A DNA stretch of 64,000 bases, taken from positions 248,001 to 312,000 of the forward strand of contig NC_015583.1 of NCBI RefSeq assembly GCF_000253255.1, given 5' to 3'. A program made the translations under genes and the position numbers. Each line of letters starts with the position of its first letter. Within the stretch, counting starts at the first letter, position 1. The notes beneath the pieces were generated by a model. That model was not told where the DNA came from, ran no database searches, and saw only the letters and a list, made by a program, of their open reading frames with translations. Of the stretch, positions 35,104-44,452 are shown piece after piece. The stretch is from Novosphingobium sp. PP1Y. GTDB taxonomy: Bacteria > Pseudomonadota > Alphaproteobacteria > Sphingomonadales > Sphingomonadaceae.

Positions 35104-35966
35104 AGCCCGAATACCTTCATCGCGTTTTCGCGCAGGAACTTGGGCCATACCTCGTCCTTGAACGGGACGTTCTGCATGTCGCTGAAGATACGATCGAGGC
35201 TGAGCCCCATAGGGAAATAGCCGGCGTAGATGATCTTGTCGGCGCCGCGCGTATTGGCGTAGTCGATAATCGCCTTGGGGTAATGCTTGGGAGCGAAAGC
35301 GCTCGTCGAATAATAAAGGTTAGGCCACTTGAGCATGAGCTTGACGGCCAGCGCCTCCCACGGCTCGGCGCCGTGGCGCATCACCACCTTGAGGTCGGGG
35401 AAGTACCAGCATACTTCGTCGAGATGCTCGACCTTCTGCGTCTCCATCGGGATGCGCGGCCCCGGAATGCCGGCATTGAGCAGGACCGGCAGGCCCAGTT
35501 CCTCGGCGCAGGCATAGATCGGGAACATGTACTTGTGATTGATCGCCACCTGCGGCAGCGTACCCGCCGGGAAGCAGCTTATTGCCGACAGTCCGACTTC
35601 GGCATGGATGCGCTTGATGCGGCGGACTTCCTCCATGCCGCGATTGGGATCGATCGGCAGGTCGAAGAAGAAGCGGTCGCCGAACATCTCCTTGGCGCGG
35701 TAGGAGGTCGCATTGTCGTTCCAGCCGACCAACGCCCTTTCAACATTATGGCGGTCCATCTGCTCGACGGTCCAGGCAACGAAATCGTCGACCTTGCCGG
35801 TCTGCGGAATGTCCTTGAACATGTACTGCGCCGGCATCGCGAACTGGTCGAGGGTCTGGCGATCCTTGATCAACGGACGGAAGGGCGCGAACCACTCGGA
35901 GCGGTCCTCGGCGTCGGGGATTCCCAACATGCAGTCGATGATCTTGATGTCACCGGGCATACCCAT
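35100..35966 (-). CDS. Amidohydrolase_2-fold protein lacking the usual metal motifs
   Basis: A 288-residue TIM-barrel protein of the Amidohydrolase_2 (PF04909) kind, with LPVLLNAGIPG, DLKVVMRHGAEPWEALAVK and KIIYAGYFPMGLSLDRI. In active relatives the N-terminus has HxH and the final strand has a metal-binding Asp (G-T-D-Y-P). Here these are IIDCMLGIP and AGYFP, so both are missing. It may be a non-metal or non-catalytic variant, or use another mechanism. Start ATG 35966 has AGGAG nine bases upstream. It follows the acyl-CoA ligase by 15 bases. Confidence 0.8.
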   Translation of the reverse strand: MGMPGDIKIIDCMLGIPDAEDRSEWFAPFRPLIKDRQTLDQFAMPAQYMFKDIPQTGKVDDFVAWTVEQMDRHNVERALVGWNDNATSYRAKEMFGDRFFFDLPIDPNRGMEEVRRIKRIHAEVGLSAISCFPAGTLPQVAINHKYMFPIYACAEELGLPVLLNAGIPGPRIPMETQKVEHLDEVCWYFPDLKVVMRHGAEPWEALAVKLMLKWPNLYYSTSAFAPKHYPKAIIDYANTRGADKIIYAGYFPMGLSLDRIFSDMQNVPFKDEVWPKFLRENAMKVFGL

Positions 35967-35981
35967 GCGATGTGTCTCCTC

Positions 35982-37631
35982 TCAGTCTTCGCTGGCCAGT
36001 TGCGGCCACAGCGCACGAAGCGCGATCTTGTCGATTTTCTGGGCGGCATTGCGCGGCAGCGGACGCGCGGAAAAGACAACGCGTGCCGGCGCCTTGTAGC
36101 GCGCCAGCCGGTCGGCAACCCAGTCGATCACCGCGCCCTCGTCCAGCCCATCGGCCTGGACCACGGCGACGAGCCGCTCGCCCAGGCGTTCGTCGGGAAC
36201 GCCGAAAGTCGCACATTCGGTAATTTCGGGCAGTTCGCAAAGCACCCGCTCGACTTCGGCGCAGTAGATGTTCTCACCGCCGGAGATGACCATGTCCTTG
36301 GCGCGATCGACAATGAAGATGTAGCCGTCCTGGTCCTGATAGCCGATGTCACCAGTGTGCAGCCAACCGTCCGGCGTGAGGGCCTTTGCAGTATCCTCGG
36401 GTCGATTCCAGTAGCCGTTCATCACCATGGCGCTGCGCACCATGATCTCCCCGCTTTCATTGGCGCCGCACTCGCTTCCGTCCGCATGGACGACCCGCAA
36501 GTCGACCAGCGGCAACACGCGGCCAGCCGAGGCCCGTGCCCGCAGGAAATCCTCGCCCACCGCCTGCGCAATCGCGCCCGAAGTCTCGGTCATCCCGTAG
36601 CCGACGCCGATCACCGCGTGCGGGCAAAGCTTGCGCGTTTCCTCCAGCAGGTTGAGCGGCAGCGCCTGCCCACCCGATCCGATGTTGCGCAGTGAACTGA
36701 GATCCGCTTCGGTCAGGTGCGCCTTGTGGACCATGTCCCACAGCATCGTGGGAACGGTCGACAGCTGCGTCACCTTCTCGCGCGCGATCAGGCCTACAGC
36801 CTCCTCCGCATCCCAGCGGCGCATGATGACGACCTTTCCGCCCGACAGCATCGGCGCGAGAAAACCCGACCCAAGGCCCGAGATATGGAACAGCGGACTG
36901 ACCAGCAGGATCGCCTGGGGCGGCACTTGCTGCATCATGGTATCGACCGCAATACCGTATTGCTGCGCCATGTTGTGCAGTACCATAGTGCCAGTAAGCT
37001 GCGTGCCCAGAAGGCCCGTGATCAGGCTTCTGTGCGACAGAACCGCGCCCTTGACGCGCCCGGTCGTGCCGGAAGTGAAAAGGATGGCACAAGGGTCATG
37101 CGGAGCGGCGCGGGCATTGTCATCGGGAAGCGCGTCCGTGTCTTCCAGCGGCTCCGTCTGGTCCAGCAGTCGCCCCCGATAGCCCCCTTCGCGGATCAGC
37201 GCCGCCCGCTCGCTGTCCGCAATGACGAGCGCAGGCGTGACGTCATCGATCATGGCGACGAGTTCGGCGGCCGAGCCCCGGCTGTTGAGCATGGCGGCGA
37301 TTCCCCCGGCCCTGATGACGGCGAGGAATGCGACGATCCATTCCGCGCGATTGCGCATGCAGATGGCAACCCGGTCCCCACGGGCTATGCCGAGGTGGCA
37401 GGCCAGACGATCACGCCACGCGAAAACTTCCGCATAGCTCAGGCGACGCTCACCCTGCGGTCCGTCGAAATCGACGATGAAAGTCCGTTCCCCAAAGCGG
37501 CGCGCGCTTTCGATCAGTTCGTTCAGATCGGACGGCGCATTGACGAAAGTACGCAGCCCTTCCCGTTCACCGATCTCGAATGGCGTGCCCGGTGCAGTCA
37601 CAGCCGCGAAGACCGGATCGACCCTGCTCAT
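35982..37631 (-). CDS. AMP-forming acyl-CoA synthetase, probably acting on a steroid acid
   Basis: A 549-residue adenylate-forming ligase: phosphate loop TSGTTGRVKGAVLSH, A5 motif GYGMTETSG, A7 GDIGYQDQDG, hinge IVDRAKDM and the C-terminal catalytic Lys in NAAQKIDK. It activates a carboxylate as a CoA thioester; the gene neighbours suggest a steroid side-chain or ring-degradation acid. The start is ATG 37631 (AGAGGAATT upstream); longer reading frames would overlap the operator candidate at 37688. It is the first gene of the operon leading to KshA and the Lrp pair. Confidence 0.88.
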   Translation of the reverse strand: MSRVDPVFAAVTAPGTPFEIGEREGLRTFVNAPSDLNELIESARRFGERTFIVDFDGPQGERRLSYAEVFAWRDRLACHLGIARGDRVAICMRNRAEWIVAFLAVIRAGGIAAMLNSRGSAAELVAMIDDVTPALVIADSERAALIREGGYRGRLLDQTEPLEDTDALPDDNARAAPHDPCAILFTSGTTGRVKGAVLSHRSLITGLLGTQLTGTMVLHNMAQQYGIAVDTMMQQVPPQAILLVSPLFHISGLGSGFLAPMLSGGKVVIMRRWDAEEAVGLIAREKVTQLSTVPTMLWDMVHKAHLTEADLSSLRNIGSGGQALPLNLLEETRKLCPHAVIGVGYGMTETSGAIAQAVGEDFLRARASAGRVLPLVDLRVVHADGSECGANESGEIMVRSAMVMNGYWNRPEDTAKALTPDGWLHTGDIGYQDQDGYIFIVDRAKDMVISGGENIYCAEVERVLCELPEITECATFGVPDERLGERLVAVVQADGLDEGAVIDWVADRLARYKAPARVVFSARPLPRNAAQKIDKIALRALWPQLASED

Positions 37632-37687
37632 GCAATTCCTCTCGACTCGCTTCGTTGTCGTTCTCGCAACAAGGATATGCCTCGCAC

Positions 37688-37717
37688 TGCGTATTTCAAG
37701 ATAATTATTTTTACGCC
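37688..37717. promoter_or_regulatory. Operator candidate B: TGCGTA-N18-TACGCC
   Basis: TGCGTA (37688-37693) and TACGCC (37712-37717) are separated by 18 AT-rich bases. It lies 57 bases upstream of the acyl-CoA ligase start, within the 380-base divergent gap 37632-38011. The 30-base block matches site A at 58852 unusually well: both read TGCGTAT-N12-ATTTTTACG. A further weak repeat, ATCGG-N15-CCGAT, lies at 37771-37795. Confidence 0.6.
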
Positions 37718-37888
37718 TGCTTGCGCGCCATTCCGCATTGCCGACAAAACGGAGACGATCCACGAATAGGATCGGAATTCTCAATAAATACCGATATATA
37801 TGGTGATTTCAGGCGACTACGGCCTATCATGATGGACGCGGAACCACGCCCGCGCCTCACTCTCCCATGAATGCAGGCGCCTCATAGA

Positions 37889-37918
37889 TTCGTATTTTTG
37901 CCATTTACAAATTCCGCA
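37889..37918. promoter_or_regulatory. Operator candidate D: TTCGTA-N18-TCCGCA
   Basis: On the minus strand this reads TGCGGA-N18-TACGAA, the same half-sites and spacing as sites A, B and C. ACGAAT recurs at 37924-37929. It lies about 94 bases before the SDR start at 38012, at the other side of the divergent gap from site B, so each promoter of the pair has its own site. Confidence 0.6.
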
Positions 37919-38011
37919 TTTTGACGAATTCATATGGAGCACGCCGCCAATGAGAGCGCAGGCACCGCAAGGACGCGGATCACGCACAGGAAACGGGAAG
38001 AGGCGAAGACA

Positions 38012-38785
38012 ATGATTCGGGATTTCGAAGGACAGGTCGCGATCGTCACCGGCGGCAGCGATGGCATCGGTCTTGCCACCGCGTCCTTGCTCGCCCGGCG
38101 CGGTGCGCAAGTCGTGATTTGCGGTCGCAGGCAGGAAATGCTCGACAGCGCCCGCGCTCACATCGATGCACAAGGCGGCAAGGTCGACACGATCCGGCTC
38201 GATGTGGCCGACGATGCGGCACTGACGGCGATGATCGCGGATACCGCACGCAAGTACGGCCGGCTCGACATGTTGGTTAACAATGCCATGTCCACCCACT
38301 ACGCACCGATCGGCAAGCTGACGCTGGACCAATGGCGCAAGGACTTCGCGGTCAACGCCGACGCCGTGTTCGTCAGCACCAAGGCGGCGATGAAGGTCAT
38401 GGCCGCCGCCGGCAAGGGCTCGATCGTCAATATCTCGTCCACTTGCGGCATCCGCGCCGCAGCCAACATGTCCAGCTATTCCGCGTCTAAGGCGGCGCTC
38501 ATCCACTTCACTGCCGTCGCGGCCATCGAAGGCGCGCGGCAGGGCATTCGCGTCAACGCCATCGTCCCCGGCCAGGTCCAGACCGCCGGGACCGAGGAAT
38601 TCTCGGCCCGCGCGCCGGAAATCGCCGCGAAGACCGCCGATGCCATTCCCATGGGCCGGGGCGGCCGACCGGACGAACTCGCCCGCGCCATCGTTTTCAT
38701 GCTGTCCGACGATGCCAGCTACATCACCGGAACCGCCCTGCCCGTAGACGGCGGCAAGGCGGCCCAGCTCTACATGCCGTCCTGA
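38012..38785 (+). CDS. Short-chain dehydrogenase/reductase
   Basis: A 257-residue classical SDR with TGGSDGIG, NNAMS, and catalytic Ser (ISSTCGI) and Tyr-Ser-Ala-Ser-Lys. It ends with the usual TGTALPVDGG segment. Start ATG 38012 has GAAGAGG upstream; a longer frame from 37934 has no similarity. It is followed after 130 bases by a TonB receptor on the same strand. The last intergenic stretch contains a 7-bp hairpin (CTGCAGG-CCGGC-CCTGCAG, about 38811-38829) without a T run. Probably a hydroxysteroid dehydrogenase by context. Confidence 0.88.
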   Translation: MIRDFEGQVAIVTGGSDGIGLATASLLARRGAQVVICGRRQEMLDSARAHIDAQGGKVDTIRLDVADDAALTAMIADTARKYGRLDMLVNNAMSTHYAPIGKLTLDQWRKDFAVNADAVFVSTKAAMKVMAAAGKGSIVNISSTCGIRAAANMSSYSASKAALIHFTAVAAIEGARQGIRVNAIVPGQVQTAGTEEFSARAPEIAAKTADAIPMGRGGRPDELARAIVFMLSDDASYITGTALPVDGGKAAQLYMPS

Positions 38786-38915
38786 CCCCGGGGGCCGAAC
38801 CGCCCCGGCTGCAGGCCGGCCCTGCAGACCGCAATCGATCCGAAATTCCGACTTTGCGCGAGACGCCGCTTTGCCAGCCTCGCGAAACATAACAACGCTT
38901 ATCTGGGAGATCTTT

Positions 38916-41462
38916 ATGCATAGACGTCAAGCATTTGCCGCGTTTCACCTGCTGCTGGGCGCCAGCAGTTTCGCCCTTGCCGACTACGCCATGGCGCAGG
39001 AAACTTCCAATTCCCCGCAAGCACCCGCGCTCGGCGAGATCGTCGTGACGGCGCAGAAGCGCGCGCAGAATCTCCAGGACGTGCCGATCGCGATCAGCGC
39101 CATCAGTGCCGAAAAGGTCGAGCAGCTCGGCATCAAGGATTCGCGCGATCTCAGCGGCCTCGCCCCGAACGTTACCATCGTGCCCGGCACCACGAGCAAC
39201 AGCGCGGCGGTCTTCTCGATGCGCGGCATCTCAAACGGCGGCAGCGAAAGCTTCGGCGTCGATGCGGCAAACGGCCTCTACGTTGACGGCGTCTACATCG
39301 CCCGTGCGGGCGCCATGGGCCTGGATGTCATGGACATCGAGCGCGTCGAAGTGCTGCGCGGCCCGCAAGGCACGCTGTTCGGTCGCAACACGACCGGCGG
39401 CGCCGTTCATTTCATCTCGCGTGCGCCGTCCTCGACCTTTCGCCTCAAGGCGGAAGCCGGGTATGGCAACTTCAATGCCTGGAACGGCAAGGTCGTCGTC
39501 GATCCGGGTGAGATCGCCGGTGTTGCCACCAGCTTTTCCTACAGCCATTCCGAGCGTGACGGGTTCGTCGACAACATCCTTCAGCCCAGCGATTCCAGGG
39601 ATCCCGGTGCCCGCAAGTCGGACGCATTGCGCGCCGCCGCACGCATCGAACTGGGCGGCAGCGGCAGTTTCCAGTACGCGTTCGACTGGAGCCGGATCAA
39701 CGGCACGCCGCAGGCCTTCCAGCTCACCAATGTTGCCGACGGAACCTACCGCGATCCCATCATCGTCGACGGCCAGCCCGTCGTCGCCACGCAGCAGGCC
39801 CCGGTAGCCCAGTATCTGGCGGCCGCGACTTTCGCCGACCCGGACTGCGCCGCGCTTGCCGAACCGGCCCGCCAGTACCGCAAGAAGGTTTGCAACAACA
39901 TCCTCAGCCGCGCGCTCGACAAGAGCTGGGGCCACAATATCCAGGTCCAGAACGATTTCGGCGGCTTCAAGGTCAAGTCGACCACAGGCTACCGCTTCTG
40001 GCACAGCGATACGCTGGCCGATCTTGACGGCATCGGTGCCTTTACCGGCCCGGCATTCAGCAATGCCACTCTCTTCAACGGCATGCCCGAGGCCCTGCTC
40101 CAATACATCCCGTCGATCCCGGCGGCGGCAAGGCCCTTTATCGCCGCCTCAGCCGTGCCGACGATCACGCAGGACCTGTTCGACACCAACAACCGCCGTC
40201 GCCACAAGCAGTTCAGCCAGGAAATCGAAGTTTCCGGCGATACCAGCACGCTCGACTGGGTCGTCGGCGGGTTCTACTTCTGGGAGAAGGGTTCGGAGGA
40301 CGGCTACCAGAACAGCGGTTACGTGCTCGACACCAATTCGATCTTCCTCGGCAACTTCGGCGCCCTGGGCCCGTCATTCGTTGCCGCGAACCCCGCGCAG
40401 TACCGCCTCGTCCAGACGCTCGCACGCCTGTCATACACCGCGAGGAGCGAGAGCAAGGCGCTCTATGGACAGTTCACCTTCTACCCGGGCGGACGCGGCA
40501 GCGGCATTCGCCTGACCGCAGGCGGTCGCTACACCTGGGACCAGAAGGCCATGATCCGCTTCCAGAATGGAGCCGACCCGCTGCCTGTGCCGGAAACGGG
40601 CGAGGCTTCGTTCAAGAAGTTCACCTGGAACCTGATGGCGGGCTACGACGTGGCGCAAGGGGTCAACCTCTACGCGCGCGCGGCGACCGGCTACCGTTCG
40701 GGCGGGTTCAATTCGCAGGACCCGGTGATCACCGGCACCACGCAGCTTCCCAACTTCAAGCCGGAGAACGTGGCATCCTATGAAGTAGGCCTCAAGAGCG
40801 AGCTGTTCGGCCGCCGGTTGCGCCTCAACCTGGCCGCCTATCACAATATCTACAAGGATCTGGCGATCAACGTCCCGCGCACGGACGCGCCCATCGGCAC
40901 GTTCGCCACGCGCATCGGCAATGCCGGCAAGGTAACGTACACAGGCTTCGAGGTTGAGACACAGGCAATCATCAACGACAACTTCTCGATCGACGGAAAC
41001 CTCGGTTACGTCGACATCAAGTACAAGGAGTTCCTTGCCGGCCAGTCCACCACCGCTGGCGCGCCGCCGGTCAACATCGCCTCTATCGTGACGCCGGGCT
41101 ACACTTCGCCGCTGACGGCCAATGTTGCCCTCAATGCGCAGTTCCCGCTCAACTGGGGCAATGCGACGATCAGGGGCCGCGTCGGCTATACGCACGAGGA
41201 CGGCAAGTACAGCTTCACCAGCGTGACCTCGTCCCCGTTCAATGAAGCGATCAAGGGCGACAACCGCGACATAATCGACGCCCAGATCGGAATCGACGGC
41301 ATGCCCATCGGCGGCGGCGAAGGCAGCTTGCGCCTTTGGGTCAGGAACGTGACCAATGCCAAGGACTTCGTCCGGGCGGTCGACTTCGGCCAGCTTGGCT
41401 TTGCCGGCGGCTATTATGCCGAGCCGCGCACCTACGGCCTGACCCTCGGCATTTCCTACTGA
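38916..41462 (+). CDS. TonB-dependent outer-membrane receptor, candidate steroid importer
   Basis: An 848-residue receptor: signal peptide (MHRRQAFAAFHLLLGASSF ... AMAQ), plug (about 30-160: EIVVTAQKRAQNLQDVPIAI, VEVLRGPQGTLFGRNTTGG) and beta barrel ending YGLTLGISY. Start ATG 38916 with GGGAGA fits the signal peptide; an upstream in-frame ATG at 38871 would put extra residues in front. It lies inside the steroid cluster, shares orientation with the upstream SDR and ends at a strong terminator. Uptake of steroid substrates is therefore a reasonable inference. Confidence 0.93.
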   Translation: MHRRQAFAAFHLLLGASSFALADYAMAQETSNSPQAPALGEIVVTAQKRAQNLQDVPIAISAISAEKVEQLGIKDSRDLSGLAPNVTIVPGTTSNSAAVFSMRGISNGGSESFGVDAANGLYVDGVYIARAGAMGLDVMDIERVEVLRGPQGTLFGRNTTGGAVHFISRAPSSTFRLKAEAGYGNFNAWNGKVVVDPGEIAGVATSFSYSHSERDGFVDNILQPSDSRDPGARKSDALRAAARIELGGSGSFQYAFDWSRINGTPQAFQLTNVADGTYRDPIIVDGQPVVATQQAPVAQYLAAATFADPDCAALAEPARQYRKKVCNNILSRALDKSWGHNIQVQNDFGGFKVKSTTGYRFWHSDTLADLDGIGAFTGPAFSNATLFNGMPEALLQYIPSIPAAARPFIAASAVPTITQDLFDTNNRRRHKQFSQEIEVSGDTSTLDWVVGGFYFWEKGSEDGYQNSGYVLDTNSIFLGNFGALGPSFVAANPAQYRLVQTLARLSYTARSESKALYGQFTFYPGGRGSGIRLTAGGRYTWDQKAMIRFQNGADPLPVPETGEASFKKFTWNLMAGYDVAQGVNLYARAATGYRSGGFNSQDPVITGTTQLPNFKPENVASYEVGLKSELFGRRLRLNLAAYHNIYKDLAINVPRTDAPIGTFATRIGNAGKVTYTGFEVETQAIINDNFSIDGNLGYVDIKYKEFLAGQSTTAGAPPVNIASIVTPGYTSPLTANVALNAQFPLNWGNATIRGRVGYTHEDGKYSFTSVTSSPFNEAIKGDNRDIIDAQIGIDGMPIGGGEGSLRLWVRNVTNAKDFVRAVDFGQLGFAGGYYAEPRTYGLTLGISY

Positions 41463-41472
41463 GCTCTCCCGG

Positions 41473-41541
41473 CCCGGACCCGACAGGGTCCGGGCAAACA
41501 CGATGAGCCCGCCTCCCTGTAATGGAGAGGCGGGCTCTTTT
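41473..41541. terminator. Strong terminator between convergent operons
   Basis: Two hairpins lie in succession. CCCGGACCC-GACA-GGGTCCGGG spans 41473-41494. GAGCCCGCCTC (41505-41515) pairs over 11 bases with GAGGCGGGCTC (41527-41537) and is followed by TTTT (41538-41541), a textbook intrinsic terminator for the + strand TonB receptor transcript. The second stem may also serve the convergent 17-gene operon, whose last gene ends at 41671. Confidence 0.88.
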
Positions 41542-41670
41542 CGTTCTGCGACCCGAAATTGTAATCATTGTGCAGGAAAGCACGGCGCGGACGGCCACGC
41601 GTGTATGCGCCCAGCCAGGAAATGCGGGGACATTATACTCCTCAACCCGGGCCGGGACCCAGGGCTTCGG

Positions 41671-43218
41671 TCAGTCCCTGAGTTCGGTCTTGAGCACCTT
41701 GCCGGCGGCATTGCGCGGCAGATCAGGCATGATGCGAATGCTGCGCGGGGCCTTGTAATTGGCCATGTTCGAGCGCGCCCACCGGAGAAGCTCGTCCTCG
41801 GTCACGGCCGAGCCCGGACGCAGGACCACAAAGGCGCGTCCCACTTCTCCCATGCGTTCGTCCGGCACGCCGACGACGGCTGCCATGTTGATCGCGGGAT
41901 GGGCCGCAAGGAGGTTTTCCACTTCCACCGGATAGACGTTGAAACCGCCCGAGATGAACATGTCCTTCTTGCGGTCGGTGATCTTCAGGTAACCACGATC
42001 GTCGATGGTGCCGATGTCGCCGCTGTGAAGCCAGCCATCTGCATCGATTGCTTCCCTGGTGGCAAGCGGATCGTCGAGATAGCCTTTCATGACGGCATGG
42101 CCGCGTATCCAGAGTTCGCCGGGTTGTCCGCTCGACAAGTCGTTCCCGTCATCGTCGACGCAGCGCACTTCGATGCCGGGAAGCGGTTTGCCGCAGGTGT
42201 TGGCTACGGTCTCGGCATCGTCGCCCTGGCAGGTCATGGATATGGCGCCGCATTCGGTCATGCCATAGCCATTGACGATATTCGACATGCCCAGTTCACT
42301 TCGCATCCGCTCAACCAGCGCGGGCGCAACCGGGGCCGCCCCGGTGACGGCGACGCGAAGCGAGGAAAAATCGCGCGGCTTGCCGCCGTCGAGTTCCTGA
42401 AGCAGCGATTGATAGATGGTCGGCGGTCCGGGCAGGAAGCTGATGCGGTTCTGCTCGATCTGCCGAACCGTTTCCGCAACCTCGAATACGGGCATCGGCA
42501 CGATGGTGGCCCCGCGCGTGAAGCAGACGGCCCAGCCCGCCTTGTAGCCGAACGTATGAAAGAATGGATTGACGATCAGATAGCGATCACCAGCGCGCAA
42601 GTCGACGCGAACGGCCCAGTCGCCGAAAATCTGGACCGCCTGCCGATGGGAGGTCAGCGCTCCCTTCGGCCTGCCGGTCGTGCCTGAGGTGAAGATGATG
42701 TCGCAGATGTGCTCACCGGTCAGCTTGGCCAGTTCGGCATCGACGGCGGGGTCCTGCGTTCCCTTGCCGCGGGCGATGAACGAGTCCCAGGCCTGATCGA
42801 GCCGGACCACTTCCTGAAGATCGGGAAGGTCCTCGCCTGCGATCAGGGCCGCATAGTCCGTCCCGAGAAAGTCGCCAGGCGCGAAGAGGATCTTCACCCG
42901 CGCGCGGCGCAGGATGTCGCCCGCCTCGGCGCCCTTGAAGCGGGTGTTCATCGGCACGATGGTCGCGCCCACGGCCTGCGCGCCGAGTGCGGCGAGGATC
43001 CACTCACGCGTGTTGGGCGCCCAGATCGCGATTCGATCGCCGTTCCTGATGCCACTTGCCAACATGGCCGAGGCGGCAGCCCGAGCGTCGGCCCAGACCT
43101 CGGCAAAAGTCCAGGTTCTCTCCCCGACGATCAGGCCCGGCACATCCGGCCATCTCTCGGCCGCCGCCTTCGCGGCTCCGGGAATGGTGGCTGGCCACGT
43201 GCCCATCGCATCCGTCAT
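41671..43218 (-). CDS. fadD3: FadD3-like acyl-CoA ligase (HIP-CoA synthetase candidate)
   Basis: A 515-residue AMP-forming ligase: FTSGTTGRPKGALTSH, NPFFHTFGYKAGW, GYGMTECGA, GDIGTIDDRGYLKITDRKKD and C-terminal NAAGKVLK. FadD3 in actinobacteria adds CoA to HIP, the C/D-ring propionate left after ring A/B loss. Assignment rests on overall family fit and the same operon carrying FadA6, IpdABC, EchA20 and FadE30-like genes. It is the last gene of the operon. ATG 43218 is chosen since a longer frame overlaps the thiolase; its ribosome site is weak. Confidence 0.75.
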   Translation of the reverse strand: MTDAMGTWPATIPGAAKAAAERWPDVPGLIVGERTWTFAEVWADARAAASAMLASGIRNGDRIAIWAPNTREWILAALGAQAVGATIVPMNTRFKGAEAGDILRRARVKILFAPGDFLGTDYAALIAGEDLPDLQEVVRLDQAWDSFIARGKGTQDPAVDAELAKLTGEHICDIIFTSGTTGRPKGALTSHRQAVQIFGDWAVRVDLRAGDRYLIVNPFFHTFGYKAGWAVCFTRGATIVPMPVFEVAETVRQIEQNRISFLPGPPTIYQSLLQELDGGKPRDFSSLRVAVTGAAPVAPALVERMRSELGMSNIVNGYGMTECGAISMTCQGDDAETVANTCGKPLPGIEVRCVDDDGNDLSSGQPGELWIRGHAVMKGYLDDPLATREAIDADGWLHSGDIGTIDDRGYLKITDRKKDMFISGGFNVYPVEVENLLAAHPAINMAAVVGVPDERMGEVGRAFVVLRPGSAVTEDELLRWARSNMANYKAPRSIRIMPDLPRNAAGKVLKTELRD

Positions 43219-43235
43219 GTCTTGCAATCTTTCCG

Positions 43236-44438
43236 TCAGACGACTTCGAACAGACCGGCAGCGCCCATGCCGCCAGCCACGCACATCGAGACGACGACGT
43301 ACTTCACGCCGCGCCGCTTGCCTTCGATCAGGGCATGGCCCACGAGTCGCGATCCTGTCATGCCGAATGGATGGCCGATGGCGATGCCGCCACCATTGAC
43401 GTTGAGCTTTTCCGGATCGATGCCCAGCTGCTGCTGGCAATAGATCGCCTGGCTGGCGAAGGCCTCGTTGATTTCCCAAATGCCGATGTCGTCGACCTTC
43501 AATCCAGCGCGCTCGAGCAGCTTGGGAATCGCGAAGACCGGCCCGATGCCCATCTCGTCCGCGCCGCAACCCGCAACCTGAAAGCCGCGATAGAGACCGA
43601 GGATCGGCAAGCCTTCCTTCTGCGCGGTGGCATGGTCCATGAGCACCTGCGCGGAAGCACCGTCCGAAAGCTGGCTGGCGTTGCCGGCGGTGATGTGCCT
43701 GCCCTCCTTGACGACCTGGCCGTTCCTGAAAACGGGCTTCAGCTCCTGAAGCTTCTCGAAGGTCGTCCCGGCACGAATGCCTTCGTCCTTCGTCAGCGTG
43801 ACCTCTTCCTTGCCGGTCTCGTTGCCTTCCTTGTCGAACAGCGCCTTGGTGACGGTGATCGGCGCGATCTCGTCATCGAACCTGCCCGCTTCCTGCGCGG
43901 CGGCGGCGCGGCTCTGGCTGAGCGCGGCGAAGCGGTCCTGCGCTTCGCGGCTCACCCCATAGCGGTCGGCAACGATCTCGGCCGTCTCGATCATCGCCAT
44001 GTATGCGTAAGGATCGTGCTCCTTCACCCATTCCGAACGGTTGCGGAAGCTGGGATAGTGCTTGTCGAGCGTGAGCGAAACGTTCTCGGTACCGCCCGAA
44101 AGCGCGCAGTCGATCTCGCCCGCGATGATGCCGCGCGCCGCGAAGGCGAGCGCGTTAAGGCCCGAGGAGCACTTGCGGTCCAGGGCAAAGCCGCAAGTCG
44201 TATCCGGCAGGACCGAGCCATGTACGGCAAGACGGCCGATGTTGTAGCTTTGCGTGTTCCACTGGTTCGCGCAGCCCATGTATACGTCATCGATCCGGGC
44301 CGGATCGATCCCGGCGCGCTCTATCGCCGCGTTGACGACGTGGGCGGCCATGCGCGGCGCCTCGGTGTCGTTGAACGCACCGCGATAGGCCTTGCCGACA
44401 CCGGTGCGGGCGGTGGAAATGATTGCTGCTTCGCGCAT
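43236..44438 (-). CDS. Thiolase (acetyl-CoA C-acyltransferase)
   Basis: A 400-residue thiolase with nucleophilic Cys in LDRKCSSGLNALA, NEAFASQ, GGGIAIGHPFGMTGSR and the second Cys in SMCVAGGMGAAG. It cleaves a beta-ketoacyl-CoA. It is distinct from the FadA6-like gene in this operon, so two different carbon-carbon cuts are served: possibly side-chain or ring-derived. Sequence does not fix which. It lies between the ketosteroid isomerase and FadD3-like genes. Confidence 0.88.
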   Translation of the reverse strand: MREAAIISTARTGVGKAYRGAFNDTEAPRMAAHVVNAAIERAGIDPARIDDVYMGCANQWNTQSYNIGRLAVHGSVLPDTTCGFALDRKCSSGLNALAFAARGIIAGEIDCALSGGTENVSLTLDKHYPSFRNRSEWVKEHDPYAYMAMIETAEIVADRYGVSREAQDRFAALSQSRAAAAQEAGRFDDEIAPITVTKALFDKEGNETGKEEVTLTKDEGIRAGTTFEKLQELKPVFRNGQVVKEGRHITAGNASQLSDGASAQVLMDHATAQKEGLPILGLYRGFQVAGCGADEMGIGPVFAIPKLLERAGLKVDDIGIWEINEAFASQAIYCQQQLGIDPEKLNVNGGGIAIGHPFGMTGSRLVGHALIEGKRRGVKYVVVSMCVAGGMGAAGLFEVV

Positions 44439-44452
44439 CGTGTCAGTCCTTG

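Noticed and set aside
37771..37795. ATCGG-N15-CCGAT as a second operator family
   Set aside because: Half-sites are only 5 bases and occur once in the region; too weak to claim.
38811..38829. Hairpin CTGCAGG-CCGGC-CCTGCAG after the SDR as a terminator
   Set aside because: Stem is only 7 bp and no T tract follows; it could be chance in GC-rich DNA. Mentioned with the SDR only.
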